NCBI RefSeq assembly: GCF_947488515.1
Contig: NZ_CANKZF010000002.1
Span: forward strand, 1,338,294 to 1,402,293
Reading direction: 5' to 3'
DNA from: an uncultured Nocardioides sp.
Lineage (GTDB): Bacteria > Actinomycetota > Actinomycetes > Propionibacteriales > Nocardioidaceae
DNA: 64,000 nucleotides
Position numbers and translations under genes: made by a program. The notes below the pieces were generated by a model. That model saw only the letters and a program-made list of their open reading frames with translations, ran no database searches and had not been told where the DNA came from. Below are positions 56,941 through 64,000 of the stretch, piece by piece (the stretch's first letter is position 1; each line of letters begins with the position of its first letter).

Positions 56941-59016
56941 TCAGCCCTCCTGGCTCTGGTCGACGGGTCGGATAAGGAGGCTGCCGCTCGGATGGACCGT
57001 TGCCGCGTGGTCGCGGAGCACGAGGGTCGTGGAGTCCATCTCGGTGATCACGGCGGGCCCGGTGACGACGTTGCCCGCCTTCAGGAGCGACCGGTCGTAG
57101 ACGTCCGCGTCGACCAGGCCGCCGTCGGACCAGACCTGGTGCTGCTGCACGCGCGCCGGCGAGGCGTCGCTGCCGCCGTCCTCCAGCTCGACGGAGCCCA
57201 CGTCGGGACGCGGCGCGTCGGCGGTGGCGCGGAGCGTGACCAGCTCGTGCTCGGCGTCGAGCACGAAGGAGAACAACCGGTCGTGCTCGGTGTCGAACGC
57301 CTTGCCGAGCGCCTCCAGCCCGCCCCCGCCGCCGTCGAAGGCGTCGATGTCGACGGACACCGGGATCTCGAAGCCCTGGCCGTGGTAGCGCAGGTCGGCC
57401 GAATAGCTCACCTTCAGGTCCTCCTCGGGCACGCCCTCGGCCGTCAGCGTGCCGCGAGCCGACGCCGCCAGGTCGTCCAGGATGGCCCGCAGGCCGTCGT
57501 CGGTGAGCTCGGCGAAGCGACGTACGAGGGTGCGGACCGCCTCGTCCCGCAGGCTGGTGGTCGCGTCGCCATAGGCGCAGAGCACGCCGGGGGACGGCGG
57601 GATGATGACCGGCCAGGACCCGGTGAGCCGTCCGAGCGCGTTTGCGTGCAGCGGACCGGCTCCACCGAACGCGACGAGGGCGAAGTCGCGGGGGTCGAAG
57701 CCCTGCTGCACCGAGACCAGGCGCAGCGCCCCGAACATGTTCTCGTTGACGATGTCGATGATCCCGGCCGCCGCGGCCTCGACCGAGTCCAGGCCCGTCG
57801 CGTCCGCGATCGTCTGGACGGCGGTGCGGGCCGCCTCGGGGTCGAGCGTGACCTCGCCGCCGGCGAGCGCGGTGGGGAGGTGCCCCAGCACCACGTTGGC
57901 GTCGGTGACCGTCGGCTCGGTCCCGCCGGCTGCGTAGGCCGCCGGGCCGGGCGCCGCGCCCGCGGACTGCGGGCCCACCCGCAGCGCCTGGGTGAGCGGC
58001 GGGACGTGTGCGATGGAGCCGCCACCGGCGCCGACGGTGCGGACGTCGACCGACGTGGCGCGGACCTTGAGGTCGCCGACGGTGGTCTCGCGGCCGATGC
58101 GCGGGGCGAGGTCCTCGACCAGCGCCACGTCCGTCGACGTGCCGCCCATGTCGAAGGTGAGGAAGTTGCGGTGCCCGGTCTGGGCGGCTACCCACGCGGC
58201 CCCCGTCACGCCGCCCGCGGGGCCGGAGAGCAGCAGGTTGACCGGGTTGTCGGCGGCGACGCCCGCGGAGACGAGGCCGCCGTCGCTGCGGAGGATCGAG
58301 AGCGAGCCGCTGACGCCCGAGTCCCGCAGCTGGCCCTCGAGGTTCGCGACGTAGCGCTTCACCTGCGGCTGCACCACGGCGTTGGCGACCGTCGTGATCG
58401 TCCGCTCGTACTCCCGCAGCTCGGGCAGGACCGCCGACGACATCGAGACCGCGAGACCGGGGAGCTCCTCGGCGGCGAGCTCGCGGACGCGCTCCTCGTG
58501 GGCGGAGTTGGCGTAGGAGTTGATCAGGCTGATGCTCAGGGCCTCGATGCCGCGGCCGGCCAGGGCCCGCAGCTGGATGCGGACGTCGTCCTCGTCGAGC
58601 TCGGTGACGACCGACCCGTCGCTGGCGATGCGTCCCCGCACCTCGACGGTGTCCTCCAGCGCGGCGAGCGGCTCGGGCTTGGGCCAGATGATCCAGCCCG
58701 CCAGGCCGCCGGGGACGAAGGACCGGGCGATCTGCAGCACCTGGCGGAACCCGTGGGTCGTCACGAGGCCGACCCGGGCGCCCTTGCCCTCGAGGATGGC
58801 GTTGGTCGCGACCGTCGTCCCGTGGAAGACGTCGCCGACCGAGGTGCGCTCGATGCCGGCGGCGGCGCACGCCTGGTCGATGCCGCGCAGCACGCCGATG
58901 GACTGGTCCTCGGGGGTGGAGGAGGTCTTGGCGCGGAACGTCGCGCCGGAGTCCTCGTCGATCAGCAGGATGTCGGTGAACGTTCCACCCACGTCGACTC
59001 CGAGCCGGTAGGTCAT
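56941..59016 (-). CDS. Hydantoinase A/oxoprolinase family protein
   Basis: The 691-residue product is the ATP-using A subunit. It shows the acetate/sugar-kinase-type phosphate loop RLGVDVGGTFTDILLIDED, VFHGTTVATNAILEGKGARV, a second phosphate loop NFLTFDMGGTSTDVALVEDL, and RTVGAGGGSIAHVPP. Reactions of the family include cleavage of hydantoins and lactams and carboxylation of ketones. AAGGAG precedes ATG 59016. It follows the CoA-transferase by 29 bases. Confidence 0.93.
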   Translation of the reverse strand: MTYRLGVDVGGTFTDILLIDEDSGATFRAKTSSTPEDQSIGVLRGIDQACAAAGIERTSVGDVFHGTTVATNAILEGKGARVGLVTTHGFRQVLQIARSFVPGGLAGWIIWPKPEPLAALEDTVEVRGRIASDGSVVTELDEDDVRIQLRALAGRGIEALSISLINSYANSAHEERVRELAAEELPGLAVSMSSAVLPELREYERTITTVANAVVQPQVKRYVANLEGQLRDSGVSGSLSILRSDGGLVSAGVAADNPVNLLLSGPAGGVTGAAWVAAQTGHRNFLTFDMGGTSTDVALVEDLAPRIGRETTVGDLKVRATSVDVRTVGAGGGSIAHVPPLTQALRVGPQSAGAAPGPAAYAAGGTEPTVTDANVVLGHLPTALAGGEVTLDPEAARTAVQTIADATGLDSVEAAAAGIIDIVNENMFGALRLVSVQQGFDPRDFALVAFGGAGPLHANALGRLTGSWPVIIPPSPGVLCAYGDATTSLRDEAVRTLVRRFAELTDDGLRAILDDLAASARGTLTAEGVPEEDLKVSYSADLRYHGQGFEIPVSVDIDAFDGGGGGLEALGKAFDTEHDRLFSFVLDAEHELVTLRATADAPRPDVGSVELEDGGSDASPARVQQHQVWSDGGLVDADVYDRSLLKAGNVVTGPAVITEMDSTTLVLRDHAATVHPSGSLLIRPVDQSQEG

Positions 59017-59045
59017 GCTGCTCTCCTTGATGTCGGTGGTGCGCC

Positions 59046-60251
59046 TCAGATGACGCCGTCGGCGCGCAGGGACGACAGGTCGTCGTCCCCCAGGCCGAGC
59101 AGGCCGCGGTAGACGGCGTCGTTGTGCTCGCCCAGGGCCGGACCGACGTGTCGGACCGATCCGGGGCTCTCCGAGAGCTTGGGGGCGACGTTGTGCATCG
59201 CGAACTCACCCAGGTCGGGGTGGGCCAGGCGGACGATGGCCTCGCGGGCCGCGAAGTGCTCGTCGGCCAGCATGTCCTTGGCGCGGAAGATGCGCCCGGC
59301 CGGTACGCCGCCGGCGTGCAGGCGCTCGAGCAGGTCGTCGGCGAGCACCGTCGTGCTCCACTCGGCGATCAGGCCGTCGAGCTGCTCCATGTGCTTGCCG
59401 CGGGCGCCGTGCGAGGCGTACTGCTCGTCGGTGGCCAGGTCGGGGCGGCCCATGACGTCGGCCAGCCGGCGGAACACGGTGTCCTGGTTGGCGGCGATGA
59501 GGACCATCTCCCCGTCGGCGGTGGGGTAGACGTTGCTCGGCGAGACGTTGGGCAGGGTCGTGCCGGTCCGCTCGCGCTGGTAGCCGGCCACCTGCCACTC
59601 GGGCACGAGCGACTCCATCAGCGAGAGGACGGCCTCGTAGATGGCGGAGTCGACGACCTGGCCGCGACCGGTGCGCCCGCGCTGGTGCAGGGCGACGAGG
59701 GTGCCCAGGCAGGCGAAGGTCGCCGCCAGCGAGTCGCCGAGGGAGACCCCGGCGCGGGCCGGTGGCCGGTCCGGGTCGCCGGTGACGTAGCGGATCCCGC
59801 CCATCGCCTCGCCGATCGAGCCGTAGCCCGCGCGGGCGGCGTACGGTCCGGTCTGCCCGAAACCGGTGACCCGGGTGACCACGAGACCGGGGTTGGTCTC
59901 CCACAGCGTCTCGGGGGCCAGGCCCCAGCGCTCCAGCGTGCCGGGACGGAAGTTCTCGATCAGCACGTCGGCCTCGGCGACCATGCGCCGGACGAGGTCC
60001 TGGCCGCGCGCGGTGCGCAGGTCGGCGGTGACAGACAGCTTGTTGCGGGCGACCACCGGCCACCACAGCGACTGTCCGTAGGGCTTCTCCCGGCCCCACT
60101 GGCGCATCGGGTCGCCGTTGACCGGGTCCTCGACCTTGATGACCTCCGCCCCGAAGTCGCCGAGGAGCTGGCCGCAGAACGGGCCGGCCAGGAGCTGGCC
60201 CAGCTCGACGACGCGCAAGTCGTCGAGGGGGAGAGCCGACGGTGAGGCCAC
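59046..60251 (-). CDS. Class III CoA-transferase (CaiB/BaiF)
   Basis: The 401-residue product moves CoA between carboxylic acids. It shows LRVVELGQLLAGPFCGQLLG, FGAEVIKVEDPVNGDPMRQW, the catalytic Asp near GVSLGDSLAATFACLGTLVA, and ADVLIENFRPGTLERWGLAP. The start is GTG. It is the first gene of the operon with hyuA, hyuB, the cysteine hydrolase and the HMGL-like enzyme, and is divergent from the GntR gene. The acyl substrate is unknown. Confidence 0.92.
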   Translation of the reverse strand: MASPSALPLDDLRVVELGQLLAGPFCGQLLGDFGAEVIKVEDPVNGDPMRQWGREKPYGQSLWWPVVARNKLSVTADLRTARGQDLVRRMVAEADVLIENFRPGTLERWGLAPETLWETNPGLVVTRVTGFGQTGPYAARAGYGSIGEAMGGIRYVTGDPDRPPARAGVSLGDSLAATFACLGTLVALHQRGRTGRGQVVDSAIYEAVLSLMESLVPEWQVAGYQRERTGTTLPNVSPSNVYPTADGEMVLIAANQDTVFRRLADVMGRPDLATDEQYASHGARGKHMEQLDGLIAEWSTTVLADDLLERLHAGGVPAGRIFRAKDMLADEHFAAREAIVRLAHPDLGEFAMHNVAPKLSESPGSVRHVGPALGEHNDAVYRGLLGLGDDDLSSLRADGVI

Positions 60252-60260
60252 AGGAGCCCT

Positions 60261-60366
60261 TTCGTATGCAGAAAAGGGGAGGTGTGAGGCAGGTCATACC
60301 GAACGCCGCCGACGCTAGCGACGGGACGACGTCGACGTCAATGGCGTCCCATGAATTGCATACAAT
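60261..60366. promoter_or_regulatory. GntR operator candidates between the CoA-transferase and GntR genes
   Basis: ATTGCATACAAT (60355-60366) is a near-perfect palindrome of the FadR/VanR type, and a second site TTCGTATGCAGAA (60261-60273) holds the same GTATGC core in the other orientation. Each lies near one of the divergent starts. TAGGGT (60387-60392) is the likely -10 for the GntR gene. Confidence 0.55.
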
Positions 60367-60400
60367 CTGGGGTGGAGGTGCGCTGCTAGGGTTCGCGACC

Positions 60401-61111
60401 ATGACCCAGGACGCGGGCGCGGACACCGGCAAGGCCGCCGAGGTCACCTACGCGACGATCCGGAGGCAGATCCTCAGCGGCGAGCGCGCCGGTGGGGAGT
60501 GGCTGCGCGAGGGCGACCTCGCCGCGGTCATCGGGGTGAGCCGTACGCCGGTGCGCGAGGCCCTGCGCCGCCTCGCCGCGGAAGGACTGGTCCGGCACGA
60601 GCCCAACCGTGGCGTGCAGGTCGAGGACTGGGGGGTCGGCGACCTGGACGAGATCTTCAGCCTCCGCTCACAGCTCGAGCCGTGGGGGTGTGGCCTCGCC
60701 GCGACCACCGGCCTGGCCGACCTCGACAGGCTCGGCCGGCTGGCCGACCGGATGGACGAGGAGGCGCGACGCGACCCGCCCGACCTCGACGCGATCACCG
60801 GGCTCAACAACGAGTTCCACCGCACCGTGCTCGAGGCGTCCGGCAACGGGCGCCTGGTCGCGATGGTGTCGTCGGTGGTGGAGGTGCCGCTCGTGTGGCG
60901 CACGTTCTCGCACTACTCGCCCGAGGCGATGCGACGGAGCCTGGCGCACCACCACGAGATCGTGCAGGCGCTCGCCGCGGGCGACGCCGAGTGGGCCGAG
61001 TCGGTGATGCGGTCCCACGTGCGGGCCGCCTGGGTGAGCCTCCGGCAGGAGCACCCGGTGGGCCCCCAGGGCGCAGCTCAGCCGCGCATCGGGCCGCCGG
61101 CGCGGCCGTAG
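60401..61111 (+). CDS. GntR-family regulator (FadR/FCD type)
   Basis: The 236-residue product has a GntR winged helix (TYATIRRQILSGERAGGEWL, EGDLAAVIGVSRTPVREALR, RLAAEGLVRHEPNRGVQVED) and an FCD ligand-binding domain with the metal-binding pattern LNNEFHRTVLEASGNGRL and SLAHHHEIVQALAAGDAEWA. It probably represses the divergent catabolic operon until its substrate or acyl-CoA appears. ATG 60401 follows TAGGGT by eight bases. The 3' end overlaps the XdhC-like gene by 34 bp. Confidence 0.92.
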   Translation: MTQDAGADTGKAAEVTYATIRRQILSGERAGGEWLREGDLAAVIGVSRTPVREALRRLAAEGLVRHEPNRGVQVEDWGVGDLDEIFSLRSQLEPWGCGLAATTGLADLDRLGRLADRMDEEARRDPPDLDAITGLNNEFHRTVLEASGNGRLVAMVSSVVEVPLVWRTFSHYSPEAMRRSLAHHHEIVQALAAGDAEWAESVMRSHVRAAWVSLRQEHPVGPQGAAQPRIGPPARP

Positions 61112-61530
61112 GACTCGGCGACGATCTCCGCCACCACCGACAGGGCGATCTCACCCGGGCCCTTGCCGCCCAGGTCGTGCCCCGCCGGCACGTGCAGCCT
61201 GGACACGTCGACCCCCTCCGCGCCGAGCTCGTCGAGGAGCCCGGCCGCGCGGCCGCGACTGGCCATCATCGCGACGTACGACGCCTCGGACGCCAGCGCG
61301 GCACGCAGCACGGCGGGTGCGTCGGGAGCGTCGTGGTCGCACAGCACCACGGCGTCACCGGGCCCCGGGGCGAGCCCGGGTCCGCCGTCGTCCGCCGACT
61401 CGACCACGACCGTGCGCCCGGCCGCCGATGCGATGGCGGAGATCGACCGCGAGATCGGGTTGTCGCTGAGGACCAGGATCCGGCCGTGCCGGACGGCGTC
61501 GTCCGACCACGGCTGCTGCCGAACACTCAT
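61078..61530 (-). CDS. XdhC C-terminal Rossmann-domain protein, 150 aa
   Basis: The product matches the C-terminal Rossmann part of XdhC, which inserts molybdenum cofactor into xanthine dehydrogenase: GDAVVLCDHDAPDAPAVLRA, SEASYVAMMASRGRAAGLLD and GVDVSRLHVPAGHDLGGKGP, then GEIALSVVAEIVAES. The N-terminal XdhC domain with its CxxG-type region is missing. No molybdenum hydroxylase is in the window. ATG 61530 lies in a repeat-rich intergenic stretch. It may be a stand-alone member or a remnant. Confidence 0.75.
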   Translation of the reverse strand: MSVRQQPWSDDAVRHGRILVLSDNPISRSISAIASAAGRTVVVESADDGGPGLAPGPGDAVVLCDHDAPDAPAVLRAALASEASYVAMMASRGRAAGLLDELGAEGVDVSRLHVPAGHDLGGKGPGEIALSVVAEIVAESYGRAGGPMRG

Positions 61531-61616
61531 GCGCGTACTCGCTTCGCTCCGTGCGCGCATGAGGCACATGGCGCGCTGTACTTGATGATGAGCTCGCTGC
61601 GCTCGCTCATGCGCGT
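61526..61616. repeat. Cluster of short inverted and direct repeats
   Basis: CTCATGCGCGT occurs at 61526-61536 and again at 61606-61616. TCATGCGCG (61527-61535) is inverted as CGCGCATGA (61554-61562), and ATGAGC (61588-61593) is inverted as GCTCAT (61605-61610) around TCGCTGCGCTC. The stretch also holds a 27-codon minus-strand frame (61610-61527, MSERSELIIKYSAPCASCAH...) that overlaps the XdhC-like start by ATGA. It looks like a REP-type intergenic element. Confidence 0.55.
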
Positions 61617-61634
61617 CAGCCTAGGCTCGCGGGC

Positions 61635-62567
61635 ATGCCGCTCACCATCCCTGCGGGGCTGCTCGCGCAGCGGGCGCTCGGTGACGACTGGGGGCGCTGG
61701 CTCGACCGGCTCCCGCGGCTCGCGGGCGACCTGCTCGACGACTGGCGGCTGCGTCCGACCGGCACGGCGCTGCACGGCTTCTGCTCGCTGGTGCTCCCGG
61801 TCGTGGACGCCGACGGCACGGCCGGTGCGCTGAAGGTCGGCTTCGACGGCGACGACGAGTCGCTCCACGAAGGCCTCGCCCTGCAGCACTGGGGCGGCAG
61901 GGGCGCCGTACGGCTCCAGCGGGCCGACCCGCGACGACGCGCGCTGCTGCTGGACTGGCTGCCCGGGCCGGACCTCGGCGACTTCTGGGACGTCGAGGCC
62001 TGCGAGGTGGTCGGCGAGCTCTACGGTCGGCTCCACATCCCGGCGATGCCGCAGCTGGCCGGCGTCTCGTCGTACGTCGAGCGGTGGCTCCGCGAGCTCG
62101 GCGAGCTGGGACGCGACCTCCCCGTCCCGCGCCGCTACGTCGAGCAGGCCCTGTCGCTCGGCCCCGACCTGCTCGCCGACCAGGTGGCGCGCGTCGTCGT
62201 GCACGGCGACCTCCACTACGCCAACGTGATGGCCGACGACGCGGGGGAGTGGCTGGCCATCGACCCCAAGCCGATGGCCGGAGACCCGCACTACGAGCCG
62301 GCGCCGATGCTCTGGAACCGGATGGACGAGCTCAGCGGTCCCGGTGCGGTCGGATCGGTGCGCGACGGCCTGCGCCGGCGCTTCCACGCGCTGGTCGACA
62401 CCGCCGGCCTCGACGAGGCGCGCGCCCGCGACTGGGTGGTCGTGCGGATGGTGCTCAACGCGGGGTGGGCGGTGCAGGACGCGCAGCGCGCCGCTCGTCG
62501 CCTGACGCCGGAGGAGCAGGACTGGATCACGCGCTGCATCGCCGTCACCAAGGCCGTCCAGGACTGA
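61635..62567 (+). CDS. Aminoglycoside/hydroxyurea-type antibiotic kinase family protein
   Basis: The 310-residue product fits the APH(6)/hydroxyurea kinase family: RALGDDWGRWLDRLPRLAGD, LHGFCSLVLPVVDADGTAGA, VVVHGDLHYANVMADDAGEW (catalytic loop) and AIDPKPMAGDPHYEPAPMLW. Streptomycin 6-phosphotransferases belong here, but many chromosomal members have no proven drug substrate. TAGGCT lies seven bases before the ATG. Confidence 0.88.
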   Translation: MPLTIPAGLLAQRALGDDWGRWLDRLPRLAGDLLDDWRLRPTGTALHGFCSLVLPVVDADGTAGALKVGFDGDDESLHEGLALQHWGGRGAVRLQRADPRRRALLLDWLPGPDLGDFWDVEACEVVGELYGRLHIPAMPQLAGVSSYVERWLRELGELGRDLPVPRRYVEQALSLGPDLLADQVARVVVHGDLHYANVMADDAGEWLAIDPKPMAGDPHYEPAPMLWNRMDELSGPGAVGSVRDGLRRRFHALVDTAGLDEARARDWVVVRMVLNAGWAVQDAQRAARRLTPEEQDWITRCIAVTKAVQD

Positions 62568-62717
62568 CCAAAGTCGGAAAGCCGCCCGTTTGACGGGACA
62601 TTCGCCGCGTTTGCTACCGCTGGGTAAACCCCGTGATCTAGGTTACAGCCCAAGTCAGCAGCAAGCCCCGCTGTGTGGTGCCGTCGCGCCACGCTCCGAC
62701 GAATGAGTAGGTAACAG

Positions 62718-64000
62718 ATGCCGACCACGATCGACACGGCCTTCCTCGACACCATGCCACCCAACGTGGCCGTCCAGTTCTTCGACCGCGTCACCGCGAC
62801 CCCCGACGCCGAGGCCTTCCGCTTTCCCCGTGGCGAGGCGTGGGAGTCCGTCACCTGGAAGCAGGCCGGCGACAAGGTCGAGGCGCTCGCCGCAGGCCTG
62901 ATCGCGCTGGGCGTCCAGCCCGAGCAGCGCGTCGGCATCGCGTCCGGCACGCGCTACGAGTGGATCCTCGCGGACCTCGCGGTCATGTGCGCCGCCGGCG
63001 CCACCACCACGGTCTACCCGAGCACCAACGCCGAGGACACCGTCTACATCCTGGGTGACTCCGAGAGCCGCGTCGTCTTCGCCGAGGACGACGAGCAGGT
63101 CGCCAAGCTCACCGCCCACCGCTCCGAGCTGCCCCACGTCACGAAGGTCATCACCTTCGAGGGCGCGTCCGACGGCGACTGGGTGATCTCCCTGGAGGAC
63201 CTCGCCGCCCTGGGCGCGGAGCGGCTCGCCGAGCAGCCCGACGTGGTGCGTACGACGTCGCAGGCGATCCGTCCCGACCAGCTGGCCACCCTCATCTACA
63301 CCTCCGGCACCACCGGCCGCCCCAAGGGCGTGCGGCTGCGCCACTCCTCGTGGGTCTACGAGGGCGAGGCGATCCGCGCGCAGGGCATCCTCGGCCCCGA
63401 CGACCTGGAGTTCCGCTGGCTGCCGATGGCCCACTCCTTCGGCAAGGTGCTGATGTCCACCCAGATGGCCTGCGGCTTCGCCGCGGCGATCGACGGCCGC
63501 GTCGAGAAGATCGTCGACAACCTGGGCGTGGTGAAGCCGACGTTCATGGGGGCTGCTCCGCGCATCTTCGAGAAGGCCCACGGCCGCATCGTCACCATGC
63601 AGGCCGCGGAGGGCGGCGCCAAGGAGAAGATCTTCAAGAAGGCCTTCGATGTCGGCCTCGAGGTCGAGCGCCGCAAGCGCGAGGGCCAGTCGGTGCCGAT
63701 CGGCCTCAAGGTGCAGCACGGGCTCTTCGACAAGCTCGTGTTCTCCAAGATCCGTGACCGCTTCGGTGGAAACGTCCGCTTCTTCATCTCCGGTGCCGCG
63801 GCGCTCAACCGCGACATCGCGGAGTGGTTCGGCGTCGCCGGCATCACGATCCTCGAGGGCTACGGCCTCACCGAGACGTCGGCGGGCTCGTTCGTCAACC
63901 ACCCCGACCGCAACAAGTTCGGCACCGTGGGTCCGGTCTTCCCCGGCAGCGAGGTCAAGCTCGGCGACAACGACGAGATCATGATCAAAGGTCCCGGCGT
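62718..64000 (+). CDS. Long-chain acyl-CoA synthetase, N-terminal part (truncated by window edge)
   Basis: The frame from ATG 62718 is open to the end of the window (427 codons). It is an AMP-forming synthetase of the FadD15 type that activates long fatty acids. It shows VTWKQAGDKVEALAAGLIAL, the ATP loop ATLIYTSGTTGRPKGVRL, LPMAHSFGKVLMSTQMACGF, FFISGAAALNRDIAEWFGVA and ILEGYGLTETSAGSFVNHP. The C-terminal subdomain lies outside. The 150 bp upstream contain TTGACG (62590-62595) and TAGGTT (62639-62644), but no well-spaced promoter pair was found. Confidence 0.94.
   Translation, partial: MPTTIDTAFLDTMPPNVAVQFFDRVTATPDAEAFRFPRGEAWESVTWKQAGDKVEALAAGLIALGVQPEQRVGIASGTRYEWILADLAVMCAAGATTTVYPSTNAEDTVYILGDSESRVVFAEDDEQVAKLTAHRSELPHVTKVITFEGASDGDWVISLEDLAALGAERLAEQPDVVRTTSQAIRPDQLATLIYTSGTTGRPKGVRLRHSSWVYEGEAIRAQGILGPDDLEFRWLPMAHSFGKVLMSTQMACGFAAAIDGRVEKIVDNLGVVKPTFMGAAPRIFEKAHGRIVTMQAAEGGAKEKIFKKAFDVGLEVERRKREGQSVPIGLKVQHGLFDKLVFSKIRDRFGGNVRFFISGAAALNRDIAEWFGVAGITILEGYGLTETSAGSFVNHPDRNKFGTVGPVFPGSEVKLGDNDEIMIKGPG

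Noticed and set aside
54877..59112. A 1,411-codon plus-strand open frame
   Set aside because: It is antisense to the hydantoinase genes, whose protein motifs are unmistakable; long antisense frames are expected at this GC content.
61527..61610. 27-codon frame MSERSELIIKY... as a leader gene of the XdhC-like protein
   Set aside because: It overlaps the start by ATGA but is built from repeat sequence and has no ribosome site; kept only as part of the repeat element.

Overview
The window is high-GC (roughly 70 %) chromosomal DNA of an actinobacterium. Gene content and order (proA-nadD-rsfS-phosphatase; leuS-degV-comEA-comEC-holA-rpsT-lepA; a complete GlgE-type alpha-glucan cluster) point to Nocardioides or a close relative in Nocardioidaceae. 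Genus is an inference from synteny and protein style, not from a search. No phage, insertion sequence, CRISPR array or rRNA operon was seen.

Layout. 1-1.5 kb: a divergent pair of exported copper-protein-like genes, the first cut by the window edge. 1.5-11.4 kb: the alpha-glucan cluster glgB-mak-treS-glgE (minus, every junction a 4-base overlap) with glgP divergent; glgX follows at 14.0-16.2 kb. Together they interconvert trehalose, maltose-1-phosphate and branched glucan. 11.4-14 kb: a new 49-residue Cys-rich protein, small hypotheticals, an OhrR-like MarR regulator whose 3' end is tandemly duplicated (68 bp), and an AraC-DinB fusion. 16.3-19.3 kb: enoyl-CoA hydratase and etfBA (beta-oxidation and electron transfer) ending in a strong hairpin. 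19.4-22.5 kb: two tandem secreted paralogues sharing eight cysteines. 22.5-26.3 kb: proA, a 48-residue membrane protein, nadD, rsfS, a histidine phosphatase, a DUF4112 protein and tRNA-Ala(GGC). 26.4-28.8 kb: a TetR-controlled ABC exporter with a perfect 26-bp operator. 28.9-35.9 kb: rocD, a VOC-DUF6226 fusion, ankyrin protein, SDR, MFS exporter with ArsR regulator, DUF4870 protein, nucleotidyltransferase. 35.9-50 kb: leuS behind a leucine-codon leader peptide and intrinsic terminator, then degV, comEA, comEC, holA, rpsT, two kinases, GNAT, EamA, lepA. 50-53.5 kb: hutD, YjbR, TIGR03086, AraC and winged-helix proteins. 53.5-61.5 kb: a probable catabolic operon (class III CoA-transferase, hydantoinase A and B, cysteine hydrolase, HMG-CoA lyase) divergent from a GntR regulator, plus an XdhC-like fragment. 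61.6-64 kb: an antibiotic-type kinase and a long-chain acyl-CoA synthetase cut by the right edge.

Regulatory style. A TANNNT hexamer lies 6-8 nt before the start codon of many genes that lack a Shine-Dalgarno sequence, the signature of leaderless transcription. In two places divergent genes use overlapping -10 elements, and in two others a TAG stop codon is the first half of the next gene's -10. Operons are tightly packed with NTGA overlaps. The best candidates for something undescribed are the leuS leader attenuator, the symmetric divergent leaderless promoter at 47.7 kb, and the GntR/CoA-transferase/hydantoinase/HMG-CoA-lyase operon.
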